From contig BSQZ01000022.1 in the NCBI GenBank assembly GCA_033239005.1, forward strand, positions 4,993,001 to 5,057,000: a stretch of DNA of 64,000 bases, written 5' to 3'. How positions within the stretch are numbered: position 1 is the first letter of the stretch; each line of letters begins with the position of its first letter. The translations under genes were made by a program, and so were the position numbers. Below are positions 36,799 to 46,778 of the stretch, piece after piece. The stretch comes from Lamellibrachia satsuma (lineage: Eukaryota; Annelida; Polychaeta; Sabellida; Siboglinidae). The notes under the pieces were generated by a model, which had not been told where the DNA came from, did no database searches, and saw only the letters and a program-made list of their open reading frames with translations.

Positions 36799-39234
36799 GT
36801 AAGTTACTTTAGTTTCATTGCAAAACATAAACTATTCTATTTTCATTTTTAAAAATGTCAATTTATATGATGACAATATTCAGTGCATCTGACAACAAAC
36901 TGGTGCACTGAACAAGACCAATGACTGTTAGGATGACAACATTTAGTGAACTGGACAACCCACAATTTAAAATTGTTATAATGTTTCTAGAACGTTCTTA
37001 GCCTGTTCTGAAAACGTTTGTAAGGAAAAACTCCATCTGGGAACGGCCCCATACAAAGTTTTCTTGTTGTTCTCCAAATGTTCTTACACAACATTGAGGG
37101 AAACATTAGCGAAGTTACACCTTGGGGTAGCCTTTATCGAACTTATTATTTCTTCAACTAAAATACCTAAAAGGTTGGAATGGCTGTTTTTGAAGTTTTG
37201 ACAATTTTGCCATGTTTAAAACTTGGGTATATTTTTCACATGGACATCTTCAAAACCGGTTCGCTTTACAATGGTGAACTAGTGTAAAATTAATGCTACA
37301 AAAGTAGGAAAACGCCTTTTTGCTGTGTTAATATCGTTGCTTTTCAGTGCTAATATATTTTTTCTGTCATAGAAAAGCAAACAATGTTTTGTGTCTTTCT
37401 TGAATGCGTGGAGCTATATTAGCTGTGTTATAAAATTATCAGTAAAATCTTTTTGATTTGTTGTAGTCACTTGCATCACCAGGGCATACATTTATATTTA
37501 CTTTTCTAAATGTCCTTTTTTGTGCAGCTAATTTATGGTCTTGTTGAACAAATGCAAACTAAAGATTATTGTGCCTTTTGTGAATTTGTGGTGCTTTTCA
37601 AAGGAATGTTTCAGTGGCGCATGGAATTGCAACAATATTTCAAGCCCACCATTAGCCTAAGACTACTTAGCAGAGGTCATAGCTTATAATGATGGGAAAG
37701 AAACATGTATGCTACTTGTACAGCACTTCAACACGAGAACAATCCAAAAGGGTATGACCTGAAAATAATTTAGTTTCTGGCATCAGTCACGAGCTCATCC
37801 ACTGAAAACGTTGTACTGTATTGGCACAAACTGAAAAAACAATACACAAATCTTGAAATTTTAGTAGTTTGTAATACTTTTGTGATGACCTTTTAAACAT
37901 TGCTCATGTACACTTGTAATGAGGCACCCATTAGCCGAGAACTATGGGGTCTGATGAACCGGTTCACAGGTCAAAAATTTAACAGGTGTAATACACCCCA
38001 CAATTGTCTGTATTCAGTGGGGTATGGTGGAAGTGTCCGAGTATTTGCCTACGATCTGTTATGATTAGAATTTAGGACCTAAATAACCCTTGCTGGCCTT
38101 AACCTAAAGTAGGTTAGGGCCAGTTATGCCTCATATGTTCTAATGTCTTTTAGAGTTATGGTTTAATCATGAATCGAATGCTGTGATGACAAACATGCCT
38201 ACCATGTTGCTACGGGGAACATTGTCATCTAGTCCCAGAGAACAAGACTTTGCTACCTGGCTAGTTGATGCACTATGCGATAATTAAGTAGCAAACAAAC
38301 TGCTGTGGGAGGTTCTGGTACATGAATTACGACAAGTGGTATGAATTCAAATAGGTTATTGCAAGCCAAATATTAAAATATATCTGATCTGAAGGAGCAC
38401 GTAGGTTTTGAGAAAATCTCTCTCGAGAAATGCTCGCACAGAAATTCAATGCTGTTTTCAGGTTTGGTTGAAGGTGAAAATGATTTAAAAGTGAGAATGG
38501 ATTTAATGAAACTGCTGATTAAGCACATAGAGCCAATAAAATGATTTTAAAATCACTGAAAAACTTGAACCTTCGAAGAGCATCACCGTATTCTAATACC
38601 AGGTCAGGTGAAGCTGCAAGATCAGCAACAGATATGTCGGTGAAGAATCCGGAATCACAGATTGTGTTTATAAATAAGGATCTTGCTAAACATAGAGCAC
38701 ACCTACTATACGACTGCTATATGATGAAGAAAATTTAAAAGCTAAATGGTTTCTGCTCAGTAGATGGAATTTTTTATTCTGATTGTTATTATTTATAATT
38801 ATATATTTGTAACATGCCACATGTCCAGGTTAAAAACTTGCTCAAAGTCTCTAACAAGATAATACCAAGTTAATTTTAAATAATTTGAAAATCTTAAATA
38901 AAAAGTGTGTTTAAAAATATATACTAATATCGTGACATGTCCAGTCAGGTGCTGCCGATAAAACGCAAAGTGGACCTGGAAAAATGCTTACTGCGTAAAT
39001 ACTCAACTTTCACGTATTGTCTTCCTTTACAGTGGTAGACAATGTCTATGTGCCTCTAGTGTTGCTGTATTATTGTAGAAAGGAAGCATCAACTATTTTG
39101 CTTGTTTTTGTTTTGTTTGAAGCAATTATTTGGAGTTCACTAGAGATGTGTAATATTATAAATGTTATATTGCAGAGTAAATTATTATGTTAATATTAAT
39201 CAAATCCATAGTGCTAAAGGTAAAAGTTCAAGAT
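36799..39234. other. intron 8, no gene recognised
   Basis: No supported coding region. A block near 36960-37110 (aacgttcttag, ggaacggcccc) recurs in inverted order near 40470-40630, suggesting another dispersed repeat pair. Confidence 0.5.
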
Positions 39235-39640
39235 ATGTTCTTATATAGCGCGGTATCCAGTCCTTGGGAGTGTTCAAAGTGCATTACACTTCACCCCCTG
39301 GCAGATGTGTTCATTCCAACGTCATTTCGACTTCTCTGTGAAGCATTCAGCCACGCTGTAATTACTGCACGATGACTATTCATTGATATATCCACCTGTG
39401 TATGTAGCCAGGTGCTCGTGTACACAGCTGAGGTAGCCAGGTACTCATGTATACAGCTGAGGTAGCCATGTACTCATGTATACAGCTGAGGTAGCCAAGT
39501 ACTCATGTACACAGCTGAGTGAACTGTGACAACGTGGGGTGAAAAGCCAAAGCTTCGAAACGGCAGCAATAGGATTCAAATCCAGGTTTTCTCGATCGAG
39601 AGTCCAACGATCTAACCGCTATGCCACCGCACCCCCGCAA
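39235..39640 (-). mobile_element. tRNA-derived SINE, decayed
   Basis: Read on the minus strand, 39626-39617 resembles a Pol III box A (tggcatagcgg) and 39583-39572 a box B (ggatttgaatcc), correctly ordered and spaced as in a tRNA head. A body follows with a 29-bp tandem block (39405-39520, about four copies of tactcatgt-acagctgaggtagcc). It ends in a tail with cactttgaacactccc and a tagcgc-like phrase, a common SINE tail motif. It is not a functional tRNA: the acceptor stem does not close and box B is altered. Confidence 0.65.
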
Positions 39641-41714
39641 TACTACTGCTAACTACATGCCATTACTTGTAGGCCTACTGTTTTAATTTTTCGTGCACAT
39701 TTTGAACCAGAACACGAATATAAATTATATCTATGTCAAATATGCATCATAGGGTTCTATCATATTAATTGTATTACTAACGAAAACAAGATAGTCATGA
39801 TTATAAAGTGTCCAGTGTTCTTCCTTGCAATGATGTTGACAGTTAAAGTGAATTTGTAGACGCCATTTCAGAAAGCTGGACGTATGATAATATCACTTTC
39901 TCATTTCATGAGTTAGAAACACATGTTGTGTACCATTTGAACTCAGTTGTTTTATTCAACACTGTTCCTGATACTAATTATTATAGTAAATGTAACCAAA
40001 TCATAGTTCATAGTGAACATTTATTTATATCAACCATGTGCTCGTAGCTCATGGTTGATGTAACCAAATCATAGTTCATAGTGAAGATTTATTTATATCA
40101 ACCATGTGCTCGTAGCACATTCCTACTCAAGTTCTCTAGGTTTGTATCTTTGAATGTTAGATTGTGGCCAACATGTGTATATTTATTTGAGAAATGAGCG
40201 ACATTTTATTTGGTCGATGTAGTCTATCTGGTATTTTATGACAATTTTGTTTTCTCAAGAACTTTGCAAACAATCATTCTTTGCAAATATATGTATGATT
40301 ACTGAATAATTAAATTTTAAGTGTACTATATCTTGAAGCAAAATGCGGTGGAGTAGTGGCATACTTAGAGGGGGGTCATTGGGCCATGGCCCCACTTTGA
40401 CTTGTTCCGTTGCACCGCTACATAGTAGCATAGCAAACTAATGTTGGTCGGCATCAGCTGACATTGTAGTGTTCTCAGAACATTCTTGATTGGCTATGAA
40501 AACATTTGCAGGGAACGGCCCCACGAAACCTGTACGTTCCTCAAACTGTCTTACCAAACGTTCTTTAAAAACCTCGAGGGAACCTTTAGCGATCTTACAA
40601 AACTTTGAGGGAACCTTTAGAGAACATTTGTTGCTAACAGAGACACTCACCAAATCCCGTAAATAATGATTTTATTACAATCAGGCACTTTGTTTCACTT
40701 AGCTTGGTCTTCTTACCCTATAACACATTCAAGATTATTTAACATAAAAGTTGCTCTTAGCATGTTCACCTTGTGAAATATCTGCAGCTGCAGTGAGCTA
40801 ACGGTTCAGTACAACATAACTCATATTACTAAGGCCTAGTATATGTATTATATTCCAAACTTTATTATTGTAGTGATACACGCTATGATCAATCCAAAGT
40901 TTTGGTGACACAATTGTGTCATCACATTTAATGAATTGAAGGAGTGAAACTGTCCCATTTGCAACTTTTGATATACAAGTACTACCCTAGTTCACATGCA
41001 CACACTCACACGCACTGACACGCATGCACGGACACATACGCACACGTACAAAGTAGAATGCAGTGGTAAATTTTATTTTGGCATGCCAGGACAGAACATT
41101 TTATCGCAAATTCGTGCTAGCTATTATCTATGGAACTCATATATCATACTTTATTTTTACATGACGACCTAGATTGCACAAAACAATTGCAATAAATATG
41201 ATTACATGTATTGCGGAGCAAACCTAACGAAAATGGTATGCATTGTAGTAAATTTATTTCAAGCATATGTAAAATAAAACTTTGTCCAGTAGGCCTTGAT
41301 CCAAAATTCTGTCTGGACACGTTTTGTGTTAAGGTGAGAGATCAGTACATTGGAATATTGTGTGTTATAAAAACTTGTGAGACTATGCATCCACCAATGA
41401 AACAGTGTAGCATCAGTCAAGAGATACATTGTATAGTGCGTTATGTAAACGTTGTGTTAGGAGCTAATCAACTAATTGAGAATATTCAAACCATGTAAAC
41501 ATTATTTCAAGTTTGAGCCATGTTTATCTGTGCAGGCTGTTCTTCGAGTTCTCATATCGTCTACTGTACAATATATGATTGTGACTAATGTGCATCATTT
41601 GCCTCCATATTCCTCCTAACAATGATGTCATGCGTAGTGATGTCTGTCCCAAAAAATCGACAAATACAATGCTGCCTAGCTCTTGTAGTTAGAGATTTAC
41701 TTTAAATGTCTGAC
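39641..41714. other. intron 8, no gene recognised
   Basis: A 54-bp direct duplication lies at about 39995-40120 (accaaatcatagttcatagtg twice). Near 40340-40400 a gtggcatacttagaggggggtc phrase looks like the end of a transposon. No coding region supported. Confidence 0.5.
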
Positions 41715-42160
41715 CAGACATGGGATCAGTTCCATTCCGGAATTGGAATTGATTTTCAAAAGTCAGTTGGAATTGTAATTGATTTTTTTTATTATTGACC
41801 TGATACTGTTAATCTTTACTCATATTTGTCTGCTATTAGTAAGTAACCCTGAATTTGGTAACATCCACGAAGCTGTCAACATTATAGCGTATACACTCTT
41901 TACTCTGTTGTTAAAAAATTGTGAACAAGAACAATATAATCAAACATTTGCATCAAAAACAAATACTAAGTTACTGTAACAGACAGTAAAACCAAAGTCA
42001 GACCATTAAGGCCTTATCTGATTTTCTCTCTCAGTGGACAAGGTTTATTTCCCCATGGAGAATACATGTTGGCGATTAGGATGTTGAAAACTCAAAGTTT
42101 ACAGTAAATTTGATGAAATATCAATGATACCACAAGTGATATAAACAAGGGGCACAACTC
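41715..42160. mobile_element. unclassified dispersed element, copy 2 (inverted)
   Basis: Matches 25610-26330 on the opposite strand, with an internal gap. The ccccatggagaatacatgttgg block and the ggaattggaattg run are shared. Confidence 0.75.
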
Positions 42161-42384
42161 AGATTAGCGACCCAACTGTCCAGGGCTGTCCATAATGTCT
42201 GGTTAGCAAAAATCCAGGAGGTGTTGCAGCAGAAAGTACATATCAGATGGCTGAATGTAAGTTTTTTATAGCAAACCTAACATATATTATAAAACGAATT
42301 GGATTTGAAGTTACTGAGCCTTGGATTTTAAAAGTTGGAATTGACAATTTGGAATTGGAATTGATTTTTTGGAATTGCATGGTA

Positions 42385-42598
42385 ATGTCTGGTGTATGGT
42401 TTTTTCTGGTATGTTGTGATGGTAATGTCTGGTATAAGGTGATATCTGGTATGTGGTGATTGTGATGTTAGATGTAAGGTGATATCTGCTATGTGGTGGT
42501 GGTGATGTCAGGTGTGTGGTGATGTCAGGTGTGTGGTGATGTCTGGTGTGTGTGGTGATGTCAGGTGTGTGGTGATGTCTGGTGTATGGTGATCCTGA
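42385..42598. repeat. about 17-bp GT-rich minisatellite
   Basis: About ten imperfect units of gtgatgtcaggtgtgtg, ending about 40 bases before the LRR exon acceptor. Confidence 0.8.
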
Positions 42599-42637
42599 CA
42601 TACAATAATATTAACAGTGTTGGTCTTTTGCTTTCAG

Positions 42638-42721
42638 CTTGTATGAATGTCAACTAGACATTGACCTTGTCAAGTGGCTGTGTGAGGGCTTGGCTCAGAA
42701 CAAGTCCATCCAAACCGTAAG
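42638..42721 (+). CDS. NLR gene exon 9: leucine-rich repeat
   Basis: 84 nt between a tgctttcag acceptor and an aag|gtgag donor, phase 2 at both ends, continuing exon 8 exactly in frame. The 28 residues (LYECQLDIDLVKWLCEGLAQ...) form one ribonuclease-inhibitor-type LRR. Phase-2, 84-bp exons are the usual building block of NLR LRR arrays. No further LRR exon was found before the window ends; the next intron contains the LINE and the Polinton, so the gene probably continues beyond 64 kb or was cut off. Confidence 0.8.
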
Positions 42722-42734
42722 GTGAGAATTTTAA

Positions 42735-43080
42735 TGTGACTGTGATGGTAGAGCAGCCATCAATATGTTGTTGTCATTGATGGTAGAGCAGTCGTCAACA
42801 TGTTGTTGTCACTGGTGGTAGAGCAAACGTCAACATGTTGTTGTTATTGATGGTAGAGCAGTCGTCAACATGTTGTTGTCACTGATGGTAGAGCAGCCAT
42901 CAGTGTGTTGTTGTCATTAATGGTAGAGCAGCCGTCAGCATGTTGTTGTCATTGATGGAAGAGCAGCCGTCAGCATGTTGTTGTCACTGGTGGTAGATCA
43001 GCCGTCAACATGTTGTTGTCACTGGTGGTAGAGCAGCCGTCAGCATGTTGTCATTGATGGTAGAGAAGTCGTCAACATGT
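42735..43080. repeat. about 35-bp minisatellite
   Basis: About ten units of gatggtagagcagccgtcaa plus catgttgttgtcact. It starts within 20 bases of the exon 9 donor. Confidence 0.85.
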
Positions 43081-43429
43081 TTGATGCATGCATGCTAATG
43101 CAGCTTGACGAAAAGCGGTGTCGCGTGTCAGAATTTTGTAGCGCCATCCACAAGGCGGGTCGCCCAGTTCTGCACTCTCTGCAGCCGTTGTATTTGCATG
43201 CGAGGCAGTTGATGGAGCAACGCATTCCCAGTGTCATGTTCAAGTAAAACACCCAACTCATTATAATGAAGCACAATTAATAGTATGATACACACAGCGA
43301 AATGTAATCATTTTAAACACGTTCTGTCTAATGGAGATTCGAAAACCTGTTTTCACGTCATATATAGCATATTCAAGAGTGGAGAAAGGACATTTCCTAA
43401 TATGTATAATATGGAAATGCTTTGCTCGA

Positions 43430-44103
43430 AGATCTTGTCTATGACAATAATGATGTGAATGTATCCAACAATATGCAACTTGTCCAATTGGATCAAACTG
43501 CTGATGGGGAACTAGAGAAGATCATTAAACAGCACCCACCAAAGACCTGCTGCCTTGATTCAACACAACTGATTTGTTAACACAATATGCGGTTATACAT
43601 CTGCATCGTCTTGTGGCCTTGGTGAATGCAAGTTTCCAACAACGCATATTCCCCGTGGCATTAAGAACTGCTCGTGTGAATCCTTTGCTAAAAAAGAAAC
43701 TTTACATGTGAATGAACTGAAGAACTATCGACCTGAGTTGAACATTTCATTTATCAACAAACTAATTGAGAAGGTAGCAGGATAATAGACCACCTCAATG
43801 ATAACGGGTTGAAAGAACAGTATCAGTCTGCCTATAAGGCAAAGCACAGCATGGAAGCCACTTTGCTCAAAGTTCAACATGAAGCGAATATGGGATACAG
43901 GGTCGAGCACTATTGTGGTTTAGGTCATATTTGGATGGACGGACATATCATGTTCAAATTGATGGTGCGTCATCTGAATGTGTTCCACAGTGGTGAGGAG
44001 AGCCACAGGGTTCTGTTCTTGGACCCGTTCTATTCACGATGTATACTGCTCCGATGAATCGCATACTTTAGAGGCACGGTGTTAGCTATCGTACATATGC
44101 TGA
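43430..44103 (+). pseudogene. LINE reverse transcriptase, 5' half, cut by the Polinton
   Basis: RT blocks appear in several frames: ELKNYRP near 43710, NKLIEK near 43755, LKEQYQSAYKAKHS near 43811, then after an internal deletion a GSVLGPV-type block near 44015 and SYRTYAD at 44083-44103. Frame breaks and the deletion show it was dead before the Polinton arrived. The coding sense resumes at 61946. Confidence 0.8.
44098..44103. repeat. target-site duplication TGCTGA, left
   Basis: Six bases directly before the left Polinton end and identical to 61940-61945. Six-base duplications are the Polinton hallmark. Confidence 0.95.
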
Positions 44104-44317
44104 AGTAGTATACGGAGGTTTTTGGGACCCCCTTATCGCCGCAATCTAAGATCAAAGGAAGATCAAAGGAAAGGCCCCTAATATCGCCCACCCGTTGAAG
44201 AGTGCGCGCAGCCAATGAGAGAGCAGTAGAGCGCCCCCTGGCGAGCGTAGGTGAGCGTAGTGCATGCTGGGTAAGGTAAGCGCCCCCTAGGGACTGGAGG
44301 AGGAACGAATATTGACC
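44104..44317 (+). repeat. Polinton terminal inverted repeat, left
   Basis: 214 bp matching the complement of 61726-61939 with two mismatches that I can see (both in the gcgagcgtaggtgag region). Contains a tandem pair of agatcaaagg at 44149-44158 and 44160-44169 and two gcgccccct blocks. The match stops sharply after attgacc. Confidence 0.97.
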
Positions 44318-44385
44318 TAGTTACGTTTACCGGAGGGTCATTAACCTAATAAGGAGACGAACACGATCGTACGGTGCACACGTAT

Positions 44386-44391
44386 TTTATT
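44386..44391 (-). terminator. poly(A) signal AATAAA for the capsid gene cluster
   Basis: AATAAA on the minus strand, about 205 bases downstream of the protease stop and just inside the left inverted repeat; it could end all minus-strand transcripts of the capsid block. Confidence 0.55.
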
Positions 44392-44494
44392 GAATACAAC
44401 AAAGCGGCAGCAGTACAAACGAGGCGTTCGTGTGTGATTGGATACAACGAGCTGGGTATGATGAATATGAAGACGATGACGAGGAGACTTGCGA

Positions 44495-44595
44495 ATGGTG
44501 ACCATCGCGCCAGAGGTCGCGAACTTAGGGGTGTCTCCACCGCGCCAGAGGTTCGAGGGCGAGCTTACGGGTGGAGCGACCACCGCGCCAGAGGC
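44495..44595. repeat. three-copy 40-bp repeat beside the protease stop
   Basis: Three copies of a cgcgccagagg block spaced about 40 bp, between the poly(A) signal and the end of the protease gene. Confidence 0.75.
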
Positions 44596-45075
44596 TCAGT
44601 ATGATGCGTGATAGTACGGTATACCCTTTTTCAGCAGCTTAATCCAATCGAACACGCGACAATCGTTAGCGACCAGATCGGTGCGGAAAGCATTGACGAA
44701 AGTGCTCATGGGAGCGCCGTTACAACGAAACATGATATAAGTGACGCAATATTGTCCGCAAACGTTAGACATAGGACTCGGAAGCGTCTTGCTGTTATGA
44801 GTCCACTCGGAACAGTGTTTGTTCAAGAAGGTGCGGAACGCCGCGTGACGACGCGGCAGACCGTACGAACAGAAGTATTCGCCGCGCCCGTCGGAGGACA
44901 GGTACAGCGCTATCCAATGTTCGCCCGGTTCGTCGCCGTCGTCGGTGTTGCACACGAAGGCGATCGGCAAAGCGTCAATTGTTGCAGGCAGTCCATCTCG
45001 GGGTACGACGCCGCCAAAGACGAACCGGGTCTTCGGATCCATCGCCAGTAGACGGGCGATCTGCAGGGTGTCCAT
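44596..45075 (-). CDS. PRO: adenain-type cysteine protease, two key positions changed
   Basis: 159 residues, the usual size for Polinton PRO, which cleaves capsid precursors during virion maturation. The fold signature is present: GEHWIALYL gives the catalytic His53 and NVCGQYC gives the catalytic Cys106. Two other conserved positions differ. The acidic residue that normally follows the FxSYG-type strand start is Cys69, and the oxyanion Gln seven residues before the catalytic Cys is Pro99. The reading frame itself is intact. It either uses another acid or is weakened. It lies last in the capsid gene cluster, directly after the major capsid gene (stop and next start one base apart). Confidence 0.88.
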   Translation of the reverse strand: MDTLQIARLLAMDPKTRFVFGGVVPRDGLPATIDALPIAFVCNTDDGDEPGEHWIALYLSSDGRGEYFCSYGLPRRHAAFRTFLNKHCSEWTHNSKTLPSPMSNVCGQYCVTYIMFRCNGAPMSTFVNAFRTDLVANDCRVFDWIKLLKKGIPYYHASY

Positions 45076-45076
45076 C

Positions 45077-46393
45077 TCAGTAGTCGTGGATGACGTTGCG
45101 GTTCTTGTCGATCTCCAGCACGGACTCGAATTCGGCGTAGGCGACGACGTTCACGGTGGCCCGAAGCGCTTCGCGGAAATGGAATTCTAAGCGCAGGTTG
45201 CCCTTTTGTATCAGATGACAGCAGGGACCGTCGCACTGGTCGGGGGTAAGGTCGAAACAGAAGAAGGTGTAGCCGTCTCGATAGTCGTCGCGAGTCAGAC
45301 CGTTCCCCTCGTCCTGCCATAGCTTGCCGGTCGAGATGAACATGCTCGCGTAGCTCCTGGCGAAGAGGTTTTCTGCGAAGTTGGGCTGGAAGGGTTTGGC
45401 GGGTATCTGACGACCGTCCACGTACACGGAGACGAAGCTGATGGCGTTGTTCTTGGCGTGAAAGGGGTTTGTGGCGAACGTGCCGTTGTAGGCGTCGTTG
45501 TCGATGCAGCACAGTACGAGACGTTTCGGCAGGGAGCCGAGGAACAGGTTCTCGTGCGTGTGCGACAGAGCGCCCGTGGGAATGGAGTACACCTTGCATT
45601 CGACGGGTCGTAACGGATACTTGACCGTGGCCCGCTCGAGAGCCATGATGTGAGCCTTCTGCACGGTCGGAGTGATGGTAGCCTTCTTGACGAACAAGGA
45701 CGCGTTGACGATGATTATCTTGTACTCGTTCTGTCCACCGGCTATCAGCGCAAACTCGGGCGTGCTGCGCACCAGGCGTAACTTGACGTCGACACCGTTG
45801 ATCAGGAATTTATCCTGCAGAAACATATCCACGTGGAGACGACCCATCATGTCGACCACGCGACCGCCGGCTATGTAGTCTCGTCGAGTCACGAACCCGG
45901 GGTTAGGATCGGGTCCGGCGGCCAGCTCGGCGGCGTGCATGCGACTAGCCTTGTCCTTGTACCACAGCTGATTCGTCAGCTGCGTCGACTTGGCATCGAA
46001 TCCGTAACTCAGCAGCGTCTCTATGTATGAACGATACGGGTACGAGTTGGAGGACGAAGAGGTCACGAGCGTGCCGTTCATGGAGAGGTCGACGTGGCTG
46101 AACAGCGAATGCAAGAAGTTGTTCACCGGTCCCACGGGCTCGCCCGCATCGATAGGGTTACCGTTGGCGCGCGTCACCTTCACCTGCAGGTGGAGCATCG
46201 TGTTGGCGAGATCTATGTAGTCGTCACCCGAACCGGGGATGAAGAATTCTATCGGACCTCCAGAGTCCACAGAGGCCATGGGTTGATGTTCCACCACGTG
46301 ACTGTCGGCGATGCAGTTCTGAGTGGGGGGTACGGTAAAGAGATCCAGCTCGGTCTTGACCCCCTCGCACGACTGTCTATGCACGAACGCCAT
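45077..46393 (-). CDS. MCP: major capsid protein (double jelly-roll, hexon-like)
   Basis: 438 residues matching the Polinton capsid family annotated in many genomes as F54H12.2-like. Landmarks are FFIPGSGDDYIDL near residue 50, GPVNNFLHSLFSHVDLSMNG near 90, a YPYRSYIETLLSYG block near 118, DYIAGGRVVDMMGRLH near 170, and a C-terminal FRFDLTPDQ-like block (here FCFDLTPDQC) near 380. Trimers of this protein would form the icosahedral shell. Its start overlaps the end of the upstream basic-protein gene by 17 bases. No frame break. Confidence 0.93.
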   Translation of the reverse strand: MAFVHRQSCEGVKTELDLFTVPPTQNCIADSHVVEHQPMASVDSGGPIEFFIPGSGDDYIDLANTMLHLQVKVTRANGNPIDAGEPVGPVNNFLHSLFSHVDLSMNGTLVTSSSSNSYPYRSYIETLLSYGFDAKSTQLTNQLWYKDKASRMHAAELAAGPDPNPGFVTRRDYIAGGRVVDMMGRLHVDMFLQDKFLINGVDVKLRLVRSTPEFALIAGGQNEYKIIIVNASLFVKKATITPTVQKAHIMALERATVKYPLRPVECKVYSIPTGALSHTHENLFLGSLPKRLVLCCIDNDAYNGTFATNPFHAKNNAISFVSVYVDGRQIPAKPFQPNFAENLFARSYASMFISTGKLWQDEGNGLTRDDYRDGYTFFCFDLTPDQCDGPCCHLIQKGNLRLEFHFREALRATVNVVAYAEFESVLEIDKNRNVIHDY

Positions 46394-46778
46394 CGTTGTC
46401 GTCGAATATGTCGGCCGTGCGTTTCTTGGACGTCCGTTTCTTGCGACGTCTCGTTACTGCAGTGCCGAACGTCCTTGCACCCGCTCCTCTTATACGTTTA
46501 CCAGGGGGTCGCGGAATACTGCTCAGCACGGCATCGGTGACGCGTCGTTTGGCAGCCGTTTTTATGTTCTGGCCCGATAAGACGTCGCCAGCTATGCGAA
46601 CGCCGGTCTTCAACGCTCCCCTGCCCAACGCCACGGCACCTCTCTTGATGAGCGGCATGGCGCTGCGCAACAGACCGCCGAACAGACTGCCCAGTCCGTG
46701 ACCTCGCTGGTATTGCGCACCGGCGAAGTAGGGCAGCGCACCGCCAGCCTGACGCGCGTAATAATCGTTGTAATTCAT
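46377..46778 (-). CDS. small basic virion/core-like protein
   Basis: 133 residues. The N-terminus is Tyr/Gly rich, residues about 25-65 form an amphipathic helix region (SLFGGLLRSAMPLIKRGAV), and the C-terminus is strongly basic (TRRRKKRTSKKRTAD). Position between the two capsid genes and the amphipathic-plus-basic layout resemble adenovirus minor virion proteins of the pVI/pX kind; the link is by context, not by aligned residues. Starts at ATG within a TGATG overlap with the minor capsid stop. Confidence 0.7.
   Translation of the reverse strand: MNYNDYYARQAGGALPYFAGAQYQRGHGLGSLFGGLLRSAMPLIKRGAVALGRGALKTGVRIAGDVLSGQNIKTAAKRRVTDAVLSSIPRPPGKRIRGAGARTFGTAVTRRRKKRTSKKRTADIFDDNDGVRA

Noticed and set aside
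39572..39636. tRNA gene
   Set aside because: Boxes A and B are recognisable but altered and the acceptor stem does not close; it is the head of a SINE.
43040..43276. Possible small gene on either strand near 43.1 kb
   Set aside because: The plus strand has a readable 50-codon stretch, but no family was recognised and no splice or start context was convincing.
44910..45599. 229-codon minus-strand frame across protease and capsid genes
   Set aside because: Shadow of the capsid gene in a GC-rich region; Arg-rich without domain.
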